Below, one piece after another: positions 47,188 through 56,491 of a stretch of DNA of 64,000 nucleotides. The number at the start of each line of letters is the position of its first letter. The stretch's first letter is position 1. The notes beneath the pieces are model-generated. The model saw only the letters and a program-made list of their open reading frames with translations, was not told the DNA's origin and did not search any database. The stretch spans positions 124,001 through 188,000 of the forward strand of contig JAJDDY010000023.1 in NCBI GenBank assembly GCA_029260075.1, given 5' to 3'. The position numbers and the translations under genes are program-made. The DNA comes from Phycisphaerae bacterium. GTDB lineage: Bacteria > Planctomycetota > Phycisphaerae > UBA1845.

Positions 47188-48963
47188 ATGCAAGACTGCT
47201 TACGAATGCTGGCGCTCGTGGCCACACTGACGTTGGTCATGGCCGCAGGGTGCGATCGCCAAACTCAAGGCCAATCGGAACTACACGGGCACGACCATCA
47301 CGGCGGAGGACGGGGCCATGGCGGCGGCGGGCATGAACAGGATGGCGGTGGCGACGAAGGCCTAGAGCCGATCAGCGTCACCATGTTCACGCCAGAATTG
47401 CTCCTATTCATGGAATATCCGCACCTTGTGGTGGGGGAACCGGCGGACTTCCTCGCTCATTTTTCCGTGCTATCCACGGGTGAACCTGTTCGCTCCGGAT
47501 CACTCACGTTTGAGGTGACACCGCCGAACGGACCGCGCGTGAAGTCTACGCTGGATGGACCGCGGCGCGATGGTCTCTTCGTGCCGAGTTGGGTTTTCAA
47601 AACCTCCGGCGAGCACAAAATTCGGTTGATCATCAGCGGCCCCCAGGCGCAGGACGTCGTGCACGTCGACAACGTCATCGTCCACGCCAACGTACACGAC
47701 GCCGAGCATCTTGCTGAATCTATGGCCGCGAAGGAGCCGGGCTATGTCGTGCCGTTCCTGCTGGAACAACAGTGGAAGGTCCAGTTGCTTCTCGCGACGG
47801 CTACTCGCCGAACGATGACCCATCGAATTACAGCTCCGGCGCGGATTGTGCCAAAGCATGGCACGTCGGCGGTGGTCAGTCCACCGGTCGCCGGACGATT
47901 TTCACCCCCAAGAGACGAACATTTCCCGCGTGTGGGGCAGCGCGTAGAAGCTGGCGAGGTCTTGGCCTATGTCGAACCGCCCCTGCCTGCCACCGACGCC
48001 GTCCAACTCATGGCGAACCAAACTTGGATGCAATCGCTAGTGCTTGAAATTGCATTCCGCAAGCTTGCTCTCGACACGAAAGCTGCGGAAATCGAAAATG
48101 AAGTCCGGGCGGCCACGGCTAAGTTGGTTTTCGCAAAGAAAGCTAAGGACCGCGAGCATGAGCTACTTAACAAGGGCATTGGCACAGATCAAAGACACGA
48201 TAAGGCGGAGCAGGACCTGAAGCTCGCGCAGGCTGGGTACGATGCGGCAATGGCTTCGAAGCGCGCCAACGACGAAGTGCGAAAGCAACTGGGCGATCTG
48301 CACGCCAAAGCGGATATCGGTTTCGACATAAGTGCCGGCCGAGCGGCGCGCCAACACCTACCGATCAAGGCACCGATTTCCGGCGTGGTCGTTATGTCAG
48401 CCAGCGTCGAAGGTGAGCAAGTCGAAGAACACACTCCGGTGTTTAGAATCGTCAACGCCGATCGCGTCTGGGTCAGAGCGAATGTATCGGAGTTCGACCT
48501 CGGCTTGCTGAGTGCCAGTCCCGACGCGACGTTGAGCCTTCCTGCCTTTCCCGGGTGGCAGACTGAAATTCTCGGAGAGGCTGACGGTCGATTCGTACAC
48601 CTCGGAACCGTCGTAGATGAAGTGTCGCGCGTCGTCCCCATCACTTACGAACTGCCCAACCCGGATGGCCGCCTCCGCGTCGGCATGCTGGCCGAGGTTC
48701 AGGTGGCCACCAAGAGGGCGGAGGATGTTGTGGCGATTCCGCAAGAAGCAGTCGTAATGGACAACGGAAGACCTATCGCGTTCGTCATGCTGGAGGGAGA
48801 GACCTTCCAACGACGGGAGCTCGAACTCGGCATACGCGACAGCGGTTTCGTGGAGATTGTGAGTGGCGTTGAGGCTGGGGAACGCGTGGCCACAAGGGGT
48901 TCCTACGCACTCAAGCTCGCGTCGCAGTCACCATCATCATTCGGCGCGGGGCATGTTCACTAG
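47188..48963 (+). CDS. RND efflux periplasmic adaptor lipoprotein with His-rich N terminus
   Basis: A 591-residue membrane-fusion protein of the CusB/CzcB type. A lipobox (LTLVMAAGC) follows the ATG at 47188. Directly after it is a Gly/His stretch (HGHDHHGGGRGHGGGGHEQDGG) that could bind metal. A beta-sandwich region follows, then the adaptor core: barrel-sandwich strand PARIVPKHGTSAVVSPPVAG, an alpha-hairpin coiled coil (about residues 290-400) and KAPISGVVVMSASVEGEQV, with the beta-barrel after it. The final HVH may be another metal site. The stop TAG is the first three bases of a 128-bp inverted-repeat element that separates it from the pump gene. Confidence 0.85.
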   Translation: MQDCLRMLALVATLTLVMAAGCDRQTQGQSELHGHDHHGGGRGHGGGGHEQDGGGDEGLEPISVTMFTPELLLFMEYPHLVVGEPADFLAHFSVLSTGEPVRSGSLTFEVTPPNGPRVKSTLDGPRRDGLFVPSWVFKTSGEHKIRLIISGPQAQDVVHVDNVIVHANVHDAEHLAESMAAKEPGYVVPFLLEQQWKVQLLLATATRRTMTHRITAPARIVPKHGTSAVVSPPVAGRFSPPRDEHFPRVGQRVEAGEVLAYVEPPLPATDAVQLMANQTWMQSLVLEIAFRKLALDTKAAEIENEVRAATAKLVFAKKAKDREHELLNKGIGTDQRHDKAEQDLKLAQAGYDAAMASKRANDEVRKQLGDLHAKADIGFDISAGRAARQHLPIKAPISGVVVMSASVEGEQVEEHTPVFRIVNADRVWVRANVSEFDLGLLSASPDATLSLPAFPGWQTEILGEADGRFVHLGTVVDEVSRVVPITYELPNPDGRLRVGMLAEVQVATKRAEDVVAIPQEAVVMDNGRPIAFVMLEGETFQRRELELGIRDSGFVEIVSGVEAGERVATRGSYALKLASQSPSSFGAGHVH

Positions 48964-49088
48964 TACCGCGTTTCACAAGTAGTACGACTCTTGCTGTGCC
49001 GTGAATCCCTTCTCGGCACGTGCCAAGGAGCGAGAAAGGATTCACGCTCCAGCGATGATAGTTGCGTTTCTTATGAAACGCGGTACTA
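48961..49088. mobile_element. 128-bp MITE-like element with perfect 15-bp inverted ends and two loop-conserved hairpins
   Basis: Left end TAGTACCGCGTTTCA (48961-48975) and right end TGAAACGCGGTACTA (49074-49088) are perfect reverse complements, and similarity continues for a few more bases. Inside are two hairpins in opposite orientation: GTGCCG-12 nt-CGGCAC (48996-49019) and GGAGCG-12 nt-CGCTCC (49027-49050), whose loops are TGAATCCCTTCT and the complement of TGAATCCTTTCT. No coding capacity. TA at both ends would fit a TA-targeting transposase such as IS630/Tc1, which is inference. Confidence 0.85.
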
Positions 49089-49103
49089 GGCGGAACCACT
49101 ACA

Positions 49104-52100
49104 ATGATTAACGCACTGATTCGCTGGTCACTGGCCAACCGCCTCGCCGTCATTATTCTGTCGGCGATGCTCCTGGTCGTTGGCGCTTTCGTGACCACCA
49201 CAGTCCCCGTGGATGTATTTCCCGACCTAACCGCGCCCACCGTGTCCATACTCGTCGAGGGCCACGGAATGGCACCGGAAGAGATGGAGATGCTCGTCAC
49301 CTTCCCAATCGAAACCGCCGTCAACGGCGCTGCCAATGTCCGGCGCGTTCGATCCGCCACGGCGGTGGGGATCGCCGTCGTATGGGTGGAGTTCGAGTGG
49401 GGAACGGACATCTACCGCGCACGGCAGACCGTCACGGAACGATTGGCCACGGTCTCCGGCAGGCTGCCGTCGCAGGTCGAGCCGCCCATGCTCGCGCCGA
49501 TGTCGTCGATCATGGGCGAGATACTGTTCATTTCGCTCACCTCGGACAGGCACAGCCCGCTGGAGCTTCGGACGATTGCGACGACCGATCTTCTCAGGCG
49601 ACTACAGTCAGTCCCCGGCGTCTCAAAGGTCACACCCATCGGCGGGGACGAGAAACAGTATCAGGTTGTCCTGTCTCCAGCACGACTTCGAGCGTACGAC
49701 CTCAACGTGCTGCAAGTGATCGAGGCGCTGCGTGAGGCCAACGAGAATGTGTCAGCGGGATTTATTGTCCAAGGCGGCCAAGAGTCGATTCTGCAAGGAA
49801 TCGGACGCATTCAGACGGTGCGCGATATCGCGGATACGGTCGTCGCGATGCGCGGGGACCGCCCAGGCGGCTTGCCGTCGCCCGTCACCGTGTCCGACCT
49901 CGGCATCGTCAGAATTGGAGCGGCCATCAAACGCGGTACGGCTGCGGCGTCGTGGCGTGGGCCGAAATGGGAGCCGATCACCGAACCCGCCGTCATTTTG
50001 GCGATCCAGAAGCAGCCCGGCACCAATACGCTGACGCTCACGGAGCAGCTCGACGCGGCGCTGGACGAGATGCAGGCTTCGCTGCCGAACGGAATGCTCA
50101 TCAATAAGAGTCTTTTTCGTCAAGCGGACTTCATATTCGTTTCGATTCACAACACCATCGAAGCGCTCCGCGACGGTGGCGTCATGGTCGTCTTGGTCGT
50201 GATCGCGTTTCTGGCGAGCATGAGGTCGAGCATCATCACGCTTCTGGCCATCCCCATCTCGCTCATCGTCACCGTGCTGGCGCTGAAGATGTTTGGGGCG
50301 AGCATCAATACCATGACACTTGGCGGTATGGCGATTGCCATCGGAGCGCTCGTCGATGACGCCATCATCGATGTGGAAAACATTGTGCGCCGACTGCGCG
50401 AGAACGCCGCGCTGCCGAGCGAGAAGAAACGCTCCCCCGTCGAGATCGTCTTTAAGGCAAGTGTGGAAGTGAGGGCGTCTATCGTCTTCGCTACGCTCAT
50501 CATCCTCCTGGTTTTCCTACCGTTGTTCTTCCTCTCCGGTGTCGAAGGTCGCCTGCTGCAACCGCTCGGCGTTGCGTTTATGGTCTCTCTGGCGGCGTCG
50601 CTCCTTGTCGCCCTGACAGTGACCCCCGCCCTGAGTTACTACCTGCTGCCGACAAGCAAAGCGGTCACACGGCCTACCGAGCCGTGGGTCGTGCGGCTGT
50701 TCAAGCGAATCTATGACAAACCGCTTCGGTGGGCGATGAGGCATCCGTGGCTGGTGGCGTTGCCCACCGCGCTGCTGCTCGGCTTGGCCGTCGTCGGCGG
50801 CGCTTCTCTGGGCCGGAGCTTTCTGCCGGAGTTCAACGAGGGAGCGCTCGTGGTTGGTGTCGTGACGCTGCCCGGCACTTCGCTCGTGGAAAGTGACCGC
50901 TTGACCAACATTATCCAGACGACGCTCATGCAACACCCGGAGATTGCCTCCATCGGTCGGCGTACCGGGCGCGCGCAAGAGGACGAGCATGTTCAGGGCG
51001 TCGAGGCCAGCGAGATCGATCTCACCCTCGATATGGATGCGCCTGCGCGGCTGGGCCTTGAGCGACGAAGCAAGGCGGAGCTACTGGAATCGCTGAGAAA
51101 TAGTCTGGCTGCGATCCCCGGCGTACAGACAACCTTTGGACAACCCATCGGGCATCGCGTTGACCACATGCTGTCCGGCACACGCGCCAACATCGCCGTT
51201 AAGATTTTCGGGAGCAATCTCAAGAAGCTGCGGTCGGTGGCCACGCAGATCGAAAACACGATTCGCCCGATCCCCGGCGTCGTTGATCTATCCACGGAGC
51301 AGCAGACGGATATTTCCATGTTGCGCGTCGAGTTTGATCGCCTCGCAATGGCCCGTTTCGGGTTGACGAGTGGTGACGCGTCAACCGCCCTCGAAGCAGC
51401 CTTCCAAGGCGTGGAGGCCACACAGATTCTTGAAAGGCGGAGAGCGTATGACCTTGTCGTACGCGTCGGCGAGACGACGGCAGCGGACTCGTGGATGAAG
51501 GCGTCATCACGGGAAGTCCGCGAAGTGTTGGTCGATGTGCCAGCGGACGCCGGGACAAAGATACCGCTCAAGGCGCTGGCTCGTATCAGCGAGGAACGAA
51601 GCCCAAACCTCATCATGAGGGAGAACGCCCAGCGTCGTATCATCGTCCAGTGCAATGTGGCAGGGCGCGATCTGGGGGGCGTCGTTGATGATATTCGCAT
51701 TGCCGTCGCGGATCAGGTTGAACTCCCGCAGGGATACTATGTGGAATACGGGGGCCAGTTCGAAAGCGCGGAACAGACCAGACGCCGACTTGCGATTCTG
51801 GGAATTGCGGTCATTCTTGGAATAGGATTCTTGCTCCATATCGTGTTCCGAAGCGCACGCGATGCCGCGCTCATCATGTTGAACCTTCCGCTTGCGCTGA
51901 TTGGCGGCGTTGTCGGAGTATTTCTATCCGGCGGGGTTCTGTCTGTGGCGTCGTTGATCGGGTTCATTGGCGTGTTCGGCATCGCAGCCCGAAACGGGAT
52001 CATGATGGTCTCACACATCCGCCACCTTCAGCGTTTCGAAGGCGTAACCAACTTCACCGAAGCCGTGAGGCAAGGTGCCATGGAGCGTCTCGCGCCCATT

Positions 52101-52352
52101 CTGATGACAGCCATGGGATCGGGCTTGGCACTCATTCCGCTTGTGGTCGGCGGTGACGAACCCGGCAAGGAAATCCTCAGTCCGATGGCGATGGTGATTC
52201 TATTCGGCTTGCTCTCTTCCACCTTCCTGAACATGATCGTCGTTCCAGCGTTGTTCGTACGCTTAGCCCGCCCGGTCGAAGCTGAGTCGCCCGTCGGGAT
52301 TGAAAACGACGTCAAACGAATCGCGCACGCGCTGCCGGCCGCGCCGATCTGA
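49104..52352 (+). CDS. RND efflux pump, heavy-metal (CzcA/CusA) type
   Basis: A 1082-residue inner-membrane proton-driven pump. The N terminus INALIRWSLANRLAVIILS with VDVFPDLTAPTVSI is typical of the heavy-metal RND group. The TM4 proton-relay region reads GGMAIAIGALVDDAIIDVENIVRR, with paired Asp. The second half starts at about residue 545 (RHPWLVALPTALLLGLAVV) and ends GLLSSTFLNMIVVPALFVRLA. The metal cannot be named from the sequence by eye. The adaptor gene is upstream, split off by the 128-bp inverted-repeat element; no outer-membrane TolC-like gene is in the window. Confidence 0.9.
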   Translation: MINALIRWSLANRLAVIILSAMLLVVGAFVTTTVPVDVFPDLTAPTVSILVEGHGMAPEEMEMLVTFPIETAVNGAANVRRVRSATAVGIAVVWVEFEWGTDIYRARQTVTERLATVSGRLPSQVEPPMLAPMSSIMGEILFISLTSDRHSPLELRTIATTDLLRRLQSVPGVSKVTPIGGDEKQYQVVLSPARLRAYDLNVLQVIEALREANENVSAGFIVQGGQESILQGIGRIQTVRDIADTVVAMRGDRPGGLPSPVTVSDLGIVRIGAAIKRGTAAASWRGPKWEPITEPAVILAIQKQPGTNTLTLTEQLDAALDEMQASLPNGMLINKSLFRQADFIFVSIHNTIEALRDGGVMVVLVVIAFLASMRSSIITLLAIPISLIVTVLALKMFGASINTMTLGGMAIAIGALVDDAIIDVENIVRRLRENAALPSEKKRSPVEIVFKASVEVRASIVFATLIILLVFLPLFFLSGVEGRLLQPLGVAFMVSLAASLLVALTVTPALSYYLLPTSKAVTRPTEPWVVRLFKRIYDKPLRWAMRHPWLVALPTALLLGLAVVGGASLGRSFLPEFNEGALVVGVVTLPGTSLVESDRLTNIIQTTLMQHPEIASIGRRTGRAQEDEHVQGVEASEIDLTLDMDAPARLGLERRSKAELLESLRNSLAAIPGVQTTFGQPIGHRVDHMLSGTRANIAVKIFGSNLKKLRSVATQIENTIRPIPGVVDLSTEQQTDISMLRVEFDRLAMARFGLTSGDASTALEAAFQGVEATQILERRRAYDLVVRVGETTAADSWMKASSREVREVLVDVPADAGTKIPLKALARISEERSPNLIMRENAQRRIIVQCNVAGRDLGGVVDDIRIAVADQVELPQGYYVEYGGQFESAEQTRRRLAILGIAVILGIGFLLHIVFRSARDAALIMLNLPLALIGGVVGVFLSGGVLSVASLIGFIGVFGIAARNGIMMVSHIRHLQRFEGVTNFTEAVRQGAMERLAPILMTAMGSGLALIPLVVGGDEPGKEILSPMAMVILFGLLSSTFLNMIVVPALFVRLARPVEAESPVGIENDVKRIAHALPAAPI

Positions 52353-52434
52353 GAACGTGTTGAAGGAGTCTCATGCAGAGCCGCGCCCGTAAGGAAGCGG
52401 TCCGGTGTCAAGTGTGCATACTGCCCACTGACGG
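52353..52434. repeat. Family A palindrome, left part only (A6)
   Basis: Begins GAACGTGTTGAAGGAGTC directly after the pump stop codon and shows GAGCCGCGCCCGTAAGGAAG at 52378, but the right arm is missing: the sequence turns into family C at 52435. The left end matches that of A5. Confidence 0.75.
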
Positions 52435-52505
52435 GTGGCCAACCTCTTCAGAGGTGGAGGAGTCGAATCGGGCGCCGATTCATCCCCCTCCCCATGGCCC
52501 AAGCC
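52435..52505. repeat. Family C element, degenerate (C1)
   Basis: GTGGCCAACCTCTTCAGAGG at the left and CCCCATGGCCCAAGCC at the right, with GAGTCGAATCGGGCGCCG between. It matches C2 and C3 in the centre but the right end is altered. It directly follows the truncated A6, suggesting insertion into it. The first codons of the next gene's longest frame lie in it. Confidence 0.65.
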
Positions 52506-53822
52506 ATCAGCACAACAACCGAATCGACGTCGAGCGGACCAACCGGTAACATGTCGCGATCAATAGGCGTCTTCGCATGCATGTTGGGCGTAGCCAACCT
52601 AGCAATCATTCTCATCGCGAAAGGAAAGTTGCCCGTGCCAACTCGACAGTTGTTCTTGCGAATCATGCTTTGGTCGCTGCCATTGGCGGCTGTGGGTGGG
52701 GTGTTGGCGGTGTTTACGCAAAGCCGAAGCCTCGCCGAAAGGGTCGTCTGGACAGGAATCACTACGGCCATTGCGTGTGCGCTCTTGATGCCGGTTGGCA
52801 CCCTCGTGGATCGCAGGGAGACTCGGTCGACCGGCCTGTTCGGAATGAGTGCGGTGCTCACTGAATTCTTCTTGGCAATTCTGCTCCTTTGGGATGTACC
52901 GCAGTTGTTGGTTTGGGCTCGACTGGAAGAAGAAATTGCGCTCACGATGATTCTGGTTTTCGTGGTATTCGTTTTCGGGTTTTGCTCGTTGCTTCTTTCC
53001 GGTCGATCGTATGGCCTGTGGGCGGGTCGTATAGGTGTGGTTTTCTCCCTCGCTTCGTTTGTTGCCTGGATGATTTCCGTATGGATACCGAGCAATAGCT
53101 CCTACGGGCCTGTTCGCGACGAATGGATGGAGACCGGTTTCGCACTACTGGTCTGGGGCGTTTTGGCTGGTTTGTGTCTCATTGGGACCCGGTCGGAACG
53201 GCCCCGACGGTGGCGATACGTCGGCATTGCGGCGGGCACCGTGTCCTGCTGTATGTGGTTGATTGATATCTGGGTTGGTGCGGGAAGCGAGCTTGGATAC
53301 ATAGTCTTCTATGGTCTGTTGAGCCTAGCCACGATCTTGGCGCACGCCAACATCTGCGTTCGCGCGGCGATGGCGCCCGACCACGTATGGGTGCGCACTT
53401 GTACGCTTGTCGCCGCAGCGTTCACGGCAATTATGATTGAACTGTCTGTCATTTTCGAAGGACGAGCGGCAATGGTGGGCTACATCGGCATGATAGAGCG
53501 CTGCGCAGCAGCCGGAGGCATCGTGGCGGGATGCGGAACATTGGCTATTGTCGTGTTTGCACGGTTCGATCGCCGCGTCGACTATCAGCCTGCGACGACA
53601 GATCTATCGTGCATCTCAATCGTCTGTCCACGATGTAACAAGAAGCAACAGATCGGTGTGGGTAAATCCGTCTGCGTGAGTTGTCAATTGCGCATCTCCA
53701 TTCGCCTCGAAGAGCCACGATGCCCGACGTGCGAGTATCTACTCTTCGGTCTCACGTCCGACCGCTGCCCGGAGTGCGGCACACCAATCGCCCAGGACAG
53801 CTCGCCGTCGACGGCTTCCTGA
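52494..53822 (+). CDS. Polytopic membrane protein with C-terminal zinc ribbons
   Basis: A 442-residue protein with about ten hydrophobic helices in residues 25-360 and a soluble C-terminal tail carrying two zinc ribbons: CPRCNKKQQIGVGKSVCVSC and CPTCEYLLFGLTSDRCPECG. The second is the same ribbon type as in the proteins at 22245, 53976 and 60858. I recognise no transporter family. The longest frame starts at ATG 52494 inside repeat C1; ATG 52551 (MSRSIGVF) just before the first helix may be the true start. It is convergent with the kinase gene. Confidence 0.65.
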   Translation: MAQAISTTTESTSSGPTGNMSRSIGVFACMLGVANLAIILIAKGKLPVPTRQLFLRIMLWSLPLAAVGGVLAVFTQSRSLAERVVWTGITTAIACALLMPVGTLVDRRETRSTGLFGMSAVLTEFFLAILLLWDVPQLLVWARLEEEIALTMILVFVVFVFGFCSLLLSGRSYGLWAGRIGVVFSLASFVAWMISVWIPSNSSYGPVRDEWMETGFALLVWGVLAGLCLIGTRSERPRRWRYVGIAAGTVSCCMWLIDIWVGAGSELGYIVFYGLLSLATILAHANICVRAAMAPDHVWVRTCTLVAAAFTAIMIELSVIFEGRAAMVGYIGMIERCAAAGGIVAGCGTLAIVVFARFDRRVDYQPATTDLSCISIVCPRCNKKQQIGVGKSVCVSCQLRISIRLEEPRCPTCEYLLFGLTSDRCPECGTPIAQDSSPSTAS

Positions 53823-53879
53823 TTTCGAAACGACGCGCGCGGTCGACACTTCTGAAGTGTGTTTAGGGAGACTCTTTCG

Positions 53880-53945
53880 TAGTCGCGCCCGTAAGGAAGC
53901 GGTCCGGTGTCAAGTGCGAAGACCGCTCCCTGACAGTCGCGGCTC
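53880..53945. repeat. Family A palindrome (A7)
   Basis: TAGTCGCGCCCGTAAGGAAG on the left and CCCTGACAGTCGCGGCTC on the right, with GGTCCGGTGTCAAGTGCGAA in the centre. It lies between two convergent genes. Confidence 0.8.
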
Positions 53946-53975
53946 GGTTCGAAGCACGTCTTTCTTGGGTACCCT

Positions 53976-56048
53976 CTATGCAGAGAGAGGACCGACTTCG
54001 TCCGGCACATCGCCGAAGATCGTGTTATGGGAAACGGCCACGGAAATCACTCGCTTGATAGACCGACCATACGCGGCCATCAAGGACCAATACAGAAACA
54101 CGATCGCGATAAACAGAATAGAAGGAATGCCGATGCTTGCCGTGCGGAGCCAGAACATTAGTCCCTCGTTCGCCACGGAGTCGGCGGATATGAACGTGGC
54201 ATTGAGGGTTCGACACAGAAGCGTCACGGGGACCAATGCATACAGTAGCCAGGTCAATTGCCGAGTTGTACGGAGTAGTTTCTCATTCGGAATTCGCTCG
54301 GCCAGTTTCCGGAGATACAGCAGAAGAACCGTACATCCGATCAGGCAAGCGGCGAGGGTTATCGGTTTTAGCCATCCGGCATTGGCGACGAGCCCCGAGC
54401 GCGGAGGCCCGTCCCCCGTCAGTGATACGGATACGTTGGCGCTTGCGATCACTCCGAACACGCCCACCGCGGCGCACACCCGAGCGATCCAACGGATTAC
54501 GGATAGAGATTGTGGCGGTTCGAACGCCGGTTCTCGCCGTGTCGACAGGAACACCCCGATCGCGATTCCACCGGTGACGACGGCGCCCGACACGAACATG
54601 AGCAGGACCATTGTGAACTGAAAGCCGTCAGTGTTACCCTGCGGCGCCAAAGCGCCCGCGACCATTGCGATCACCACGGGGGCAATCGGTATTGCGGTTA
54701 TGGCGGCGAAGATGATTGCTTGTCCGCGCGCGATCGTCGCAAGCCACTTCGGATTCGCAAACAACAACCGGTTCCTCCGGATACTTGAGTCGATCGGTTC
54801 ACCGCACTCGGGGCATCGCCCAACCGCTGTAAGACCGCGGAGGTTGTAATCGCATTTCGCGCAAGGGACGTCGTCGATCAGAGTAGCCGCCACCGACGGA
54901 TCCGTTTTCGATTCAGCTTCTACGGGGTGATCACCACGCGAGACGGGCAACACTTCCGCGCAATGCTCCGTCTGCGGTCGCTCTTGCGGCACCTCATCCG
55001 TGGACCCTCGCGAAGAACGCTTCTCGCCCGCGATCTCAGCCAAGCGGTCGAAGTACACCGTAGTCGGCGTGCCCGGGTTGGTACCTTCGGTCGTCGCGTT
55101 CGGTTCCGTAGTCGGTGAACGACGCACGAGTTGCTGTAGCTCGACCGCCCCCGTTCGCAGCAGCTCATCGGTAATGATGGCCGGCTTCAACGCGCTCAAG
55201 AAATGTCGAGCCGTCTTGTAGCGAAACATCGCTTGCTTGTGCGTGGCGCGTTCGAGCATCTCAATCATCGTGCCGTCGAGACCGAGCCGCCGAAGCGGAT
55301 CAACCGGGAGCGGTTCACGCTGGTGTTGCTCACGAACTTCGTCGAGCGTTCCTGTGTATGCCAACTCGCCGGTCACCATTGCGTAAACCATCATGCCCAG
55401 AGCGTACACGTCGCTTTGAAGCGAAACCTCGCCTGTGAACATTTCCGGGGCCATGTAGGCGGGTGTGCCACCCAAGCGTGTGTTCGATGGGCCTCGACGT
55501 CCCAGCGGTCGCGCGAGCGCCAATCCAAAGTCGGTGACCACAACCCGACCATCAAGACCTAGAATGACGTTACCAGGCTTGATGTCGCGATGGATAATCC
55601 CGCGATCGTGCAACTCGCCGATCGCCTCCGAAACGGATTCGAGAATGGCGAGCGTAACGGGCAGGCTTAGCGGTCCCGACAGTTTCAATACGTCGCTTAG
55701 CGCGGGACCATCGACATACTGCATCACGAGGTAGGGAATATCATCGACCACGTCGGCGTGGTGGATCGTAGTAAGCCCCGGATGTTCCAGTCTCGCCGCA
55801 GCGCGAGCACCTTCAACGAAACCGGCGAAACCGGGATCATCAGGACCGGCTACCGCATTAAGTAGGAACTTCACCGCGACGTCTCGATCGAGCATTTGAT
55901 GCCGCCCGAGATACACGACACCCATTCCGCCGCGTCCGATTTCACGTACGAGGCGAACCGGTCCCAGTTCGCGCGGAATCGTCACGTCACCCGGTCGAAT
56001 GTTCCCGGTGGTCGATCCCGTAAGTGTGATCGTGTTTTGTGAACCCAT
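53976..56048 (-). CDS. Membrane Ser/Thr protein kinase (PknB-like) with zinc ribbon
   Basis: A 690-residue protein. The kinase domain (about 30-290) has GRGGMGVVYLG (38-48), Lys60 in VAVKFL, HRDIKPGNVI (His153-Arg-Asp155), DFGLA (Asp173) and GTPAYMAPE, so it should be active. A linker of about 90 residues follows, then a zinc ribbon CAKCDYNLRG ... RCPECGEPID and several membrane helices (about 430-680). No extracellular sensor domain is evident. The ribbon is shared with three other membrane proteins here. The gene is divergent from the proline-rich lipoprotein gene with a 443-base gap. Confidence 0.9.
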   Translation of the reverse strand: MGSQNTITLTGSTTGNIRPGDVTIPRELGPVRLVREIGRGGMGVVYLGRHQMLDRDVAVKFLLNAVAGPDDPGFAGFVEGARAAARLEHPGLTTIHHADVVDDIPYLVMQYVDGPALSDVLKLSGPLSLPVTLAILESVSEAIGELHDRGIIHRDIKPGNVILGLDGRVVVTDFGLALARPLGRRGPSNTRLGGTPAYMAPEMFTGEVSLQSDVYALGMMVYAMVTGELAYTGTLDEVREQHQREPLPVDPLRRLGLDGTMIEMLERATHKQAMFRYKTARHFLSALKPAIITDELLRTGAVELQQLVRRSPTTEPNATTEGTNPGTPTTVYFDRLAEIAGEKRSSRGSTDEVPQERPQTEHCAEVLPVSRGDHPVEAESKTDPSVAATLIDDVPCAKCDYNLRGLTAVGRCPECGEPIDSSIRRNRLLFANPKWLATIARGQAIIFAAITAIPIAPVVIAMVAGALAPQGNTDGFQFTMVLLMFVSGAVVTGGIAIGVFLSTRREPAFEPPQSLSVIRWIARVCAAVGVFGVIASANVSVSLTGDGPPRSGLVANAGWLKPITLAACLIGCTVLLLYLRKLAERIPNEKLLRTTRQLTWLLYALVPVTLLCRTLNATFISADSVANEGLMFWLRTASIGIPSILFIAIVFLYWSLMAAYGRSIKRVISVAVSHNTIFGDVPDEVGPLSA

Positions 56049-56491
56049 ACGACTTCGCCGTCCGATATTTTCACGTACCTGCTATTCCACCCAAACCGAC
56101 GACGATGCATCCCCATCAGGCGCTTCCGGTTCGTGCCTCGCATGCAGTCCGAGCACAGTTCGGTGAATGCTACGCCAGATCGATCGAATGTTCGAGTGAC
56201 GGCGTGAACCAGAGGCGGAGCCCTCGCGACAAGTGAACATTGGCTCGCGTCAACCGCACACACCGCGGTGTGCTCCGAATCACTACGGGAATACCCGTCG
56301 CCCCGGAATCCGGTGGCGTCCCTGAGCGCGGCGAGCTGTTCGTTCACTCCTGCTGAACTTCGATCACCAGCCTGCCGATATGCCAATCGTTCGGCGGAAA
56401 ATATTCTCAATTCCGAAGTTATCGGGCGACGCGTCAGGACGCAGTGGGCCACGTCGCCGACATCGAGGTACCTGTAACAGGAGCACATTTC
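56049..56491. other. Region between the divergent kinase and proline-rich lipoprotein genes
   Basis: No supported gene and no repeat family copy. It presumably contains promoters for both genes, but I see no convincing consensus. Confidence 0.4.
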
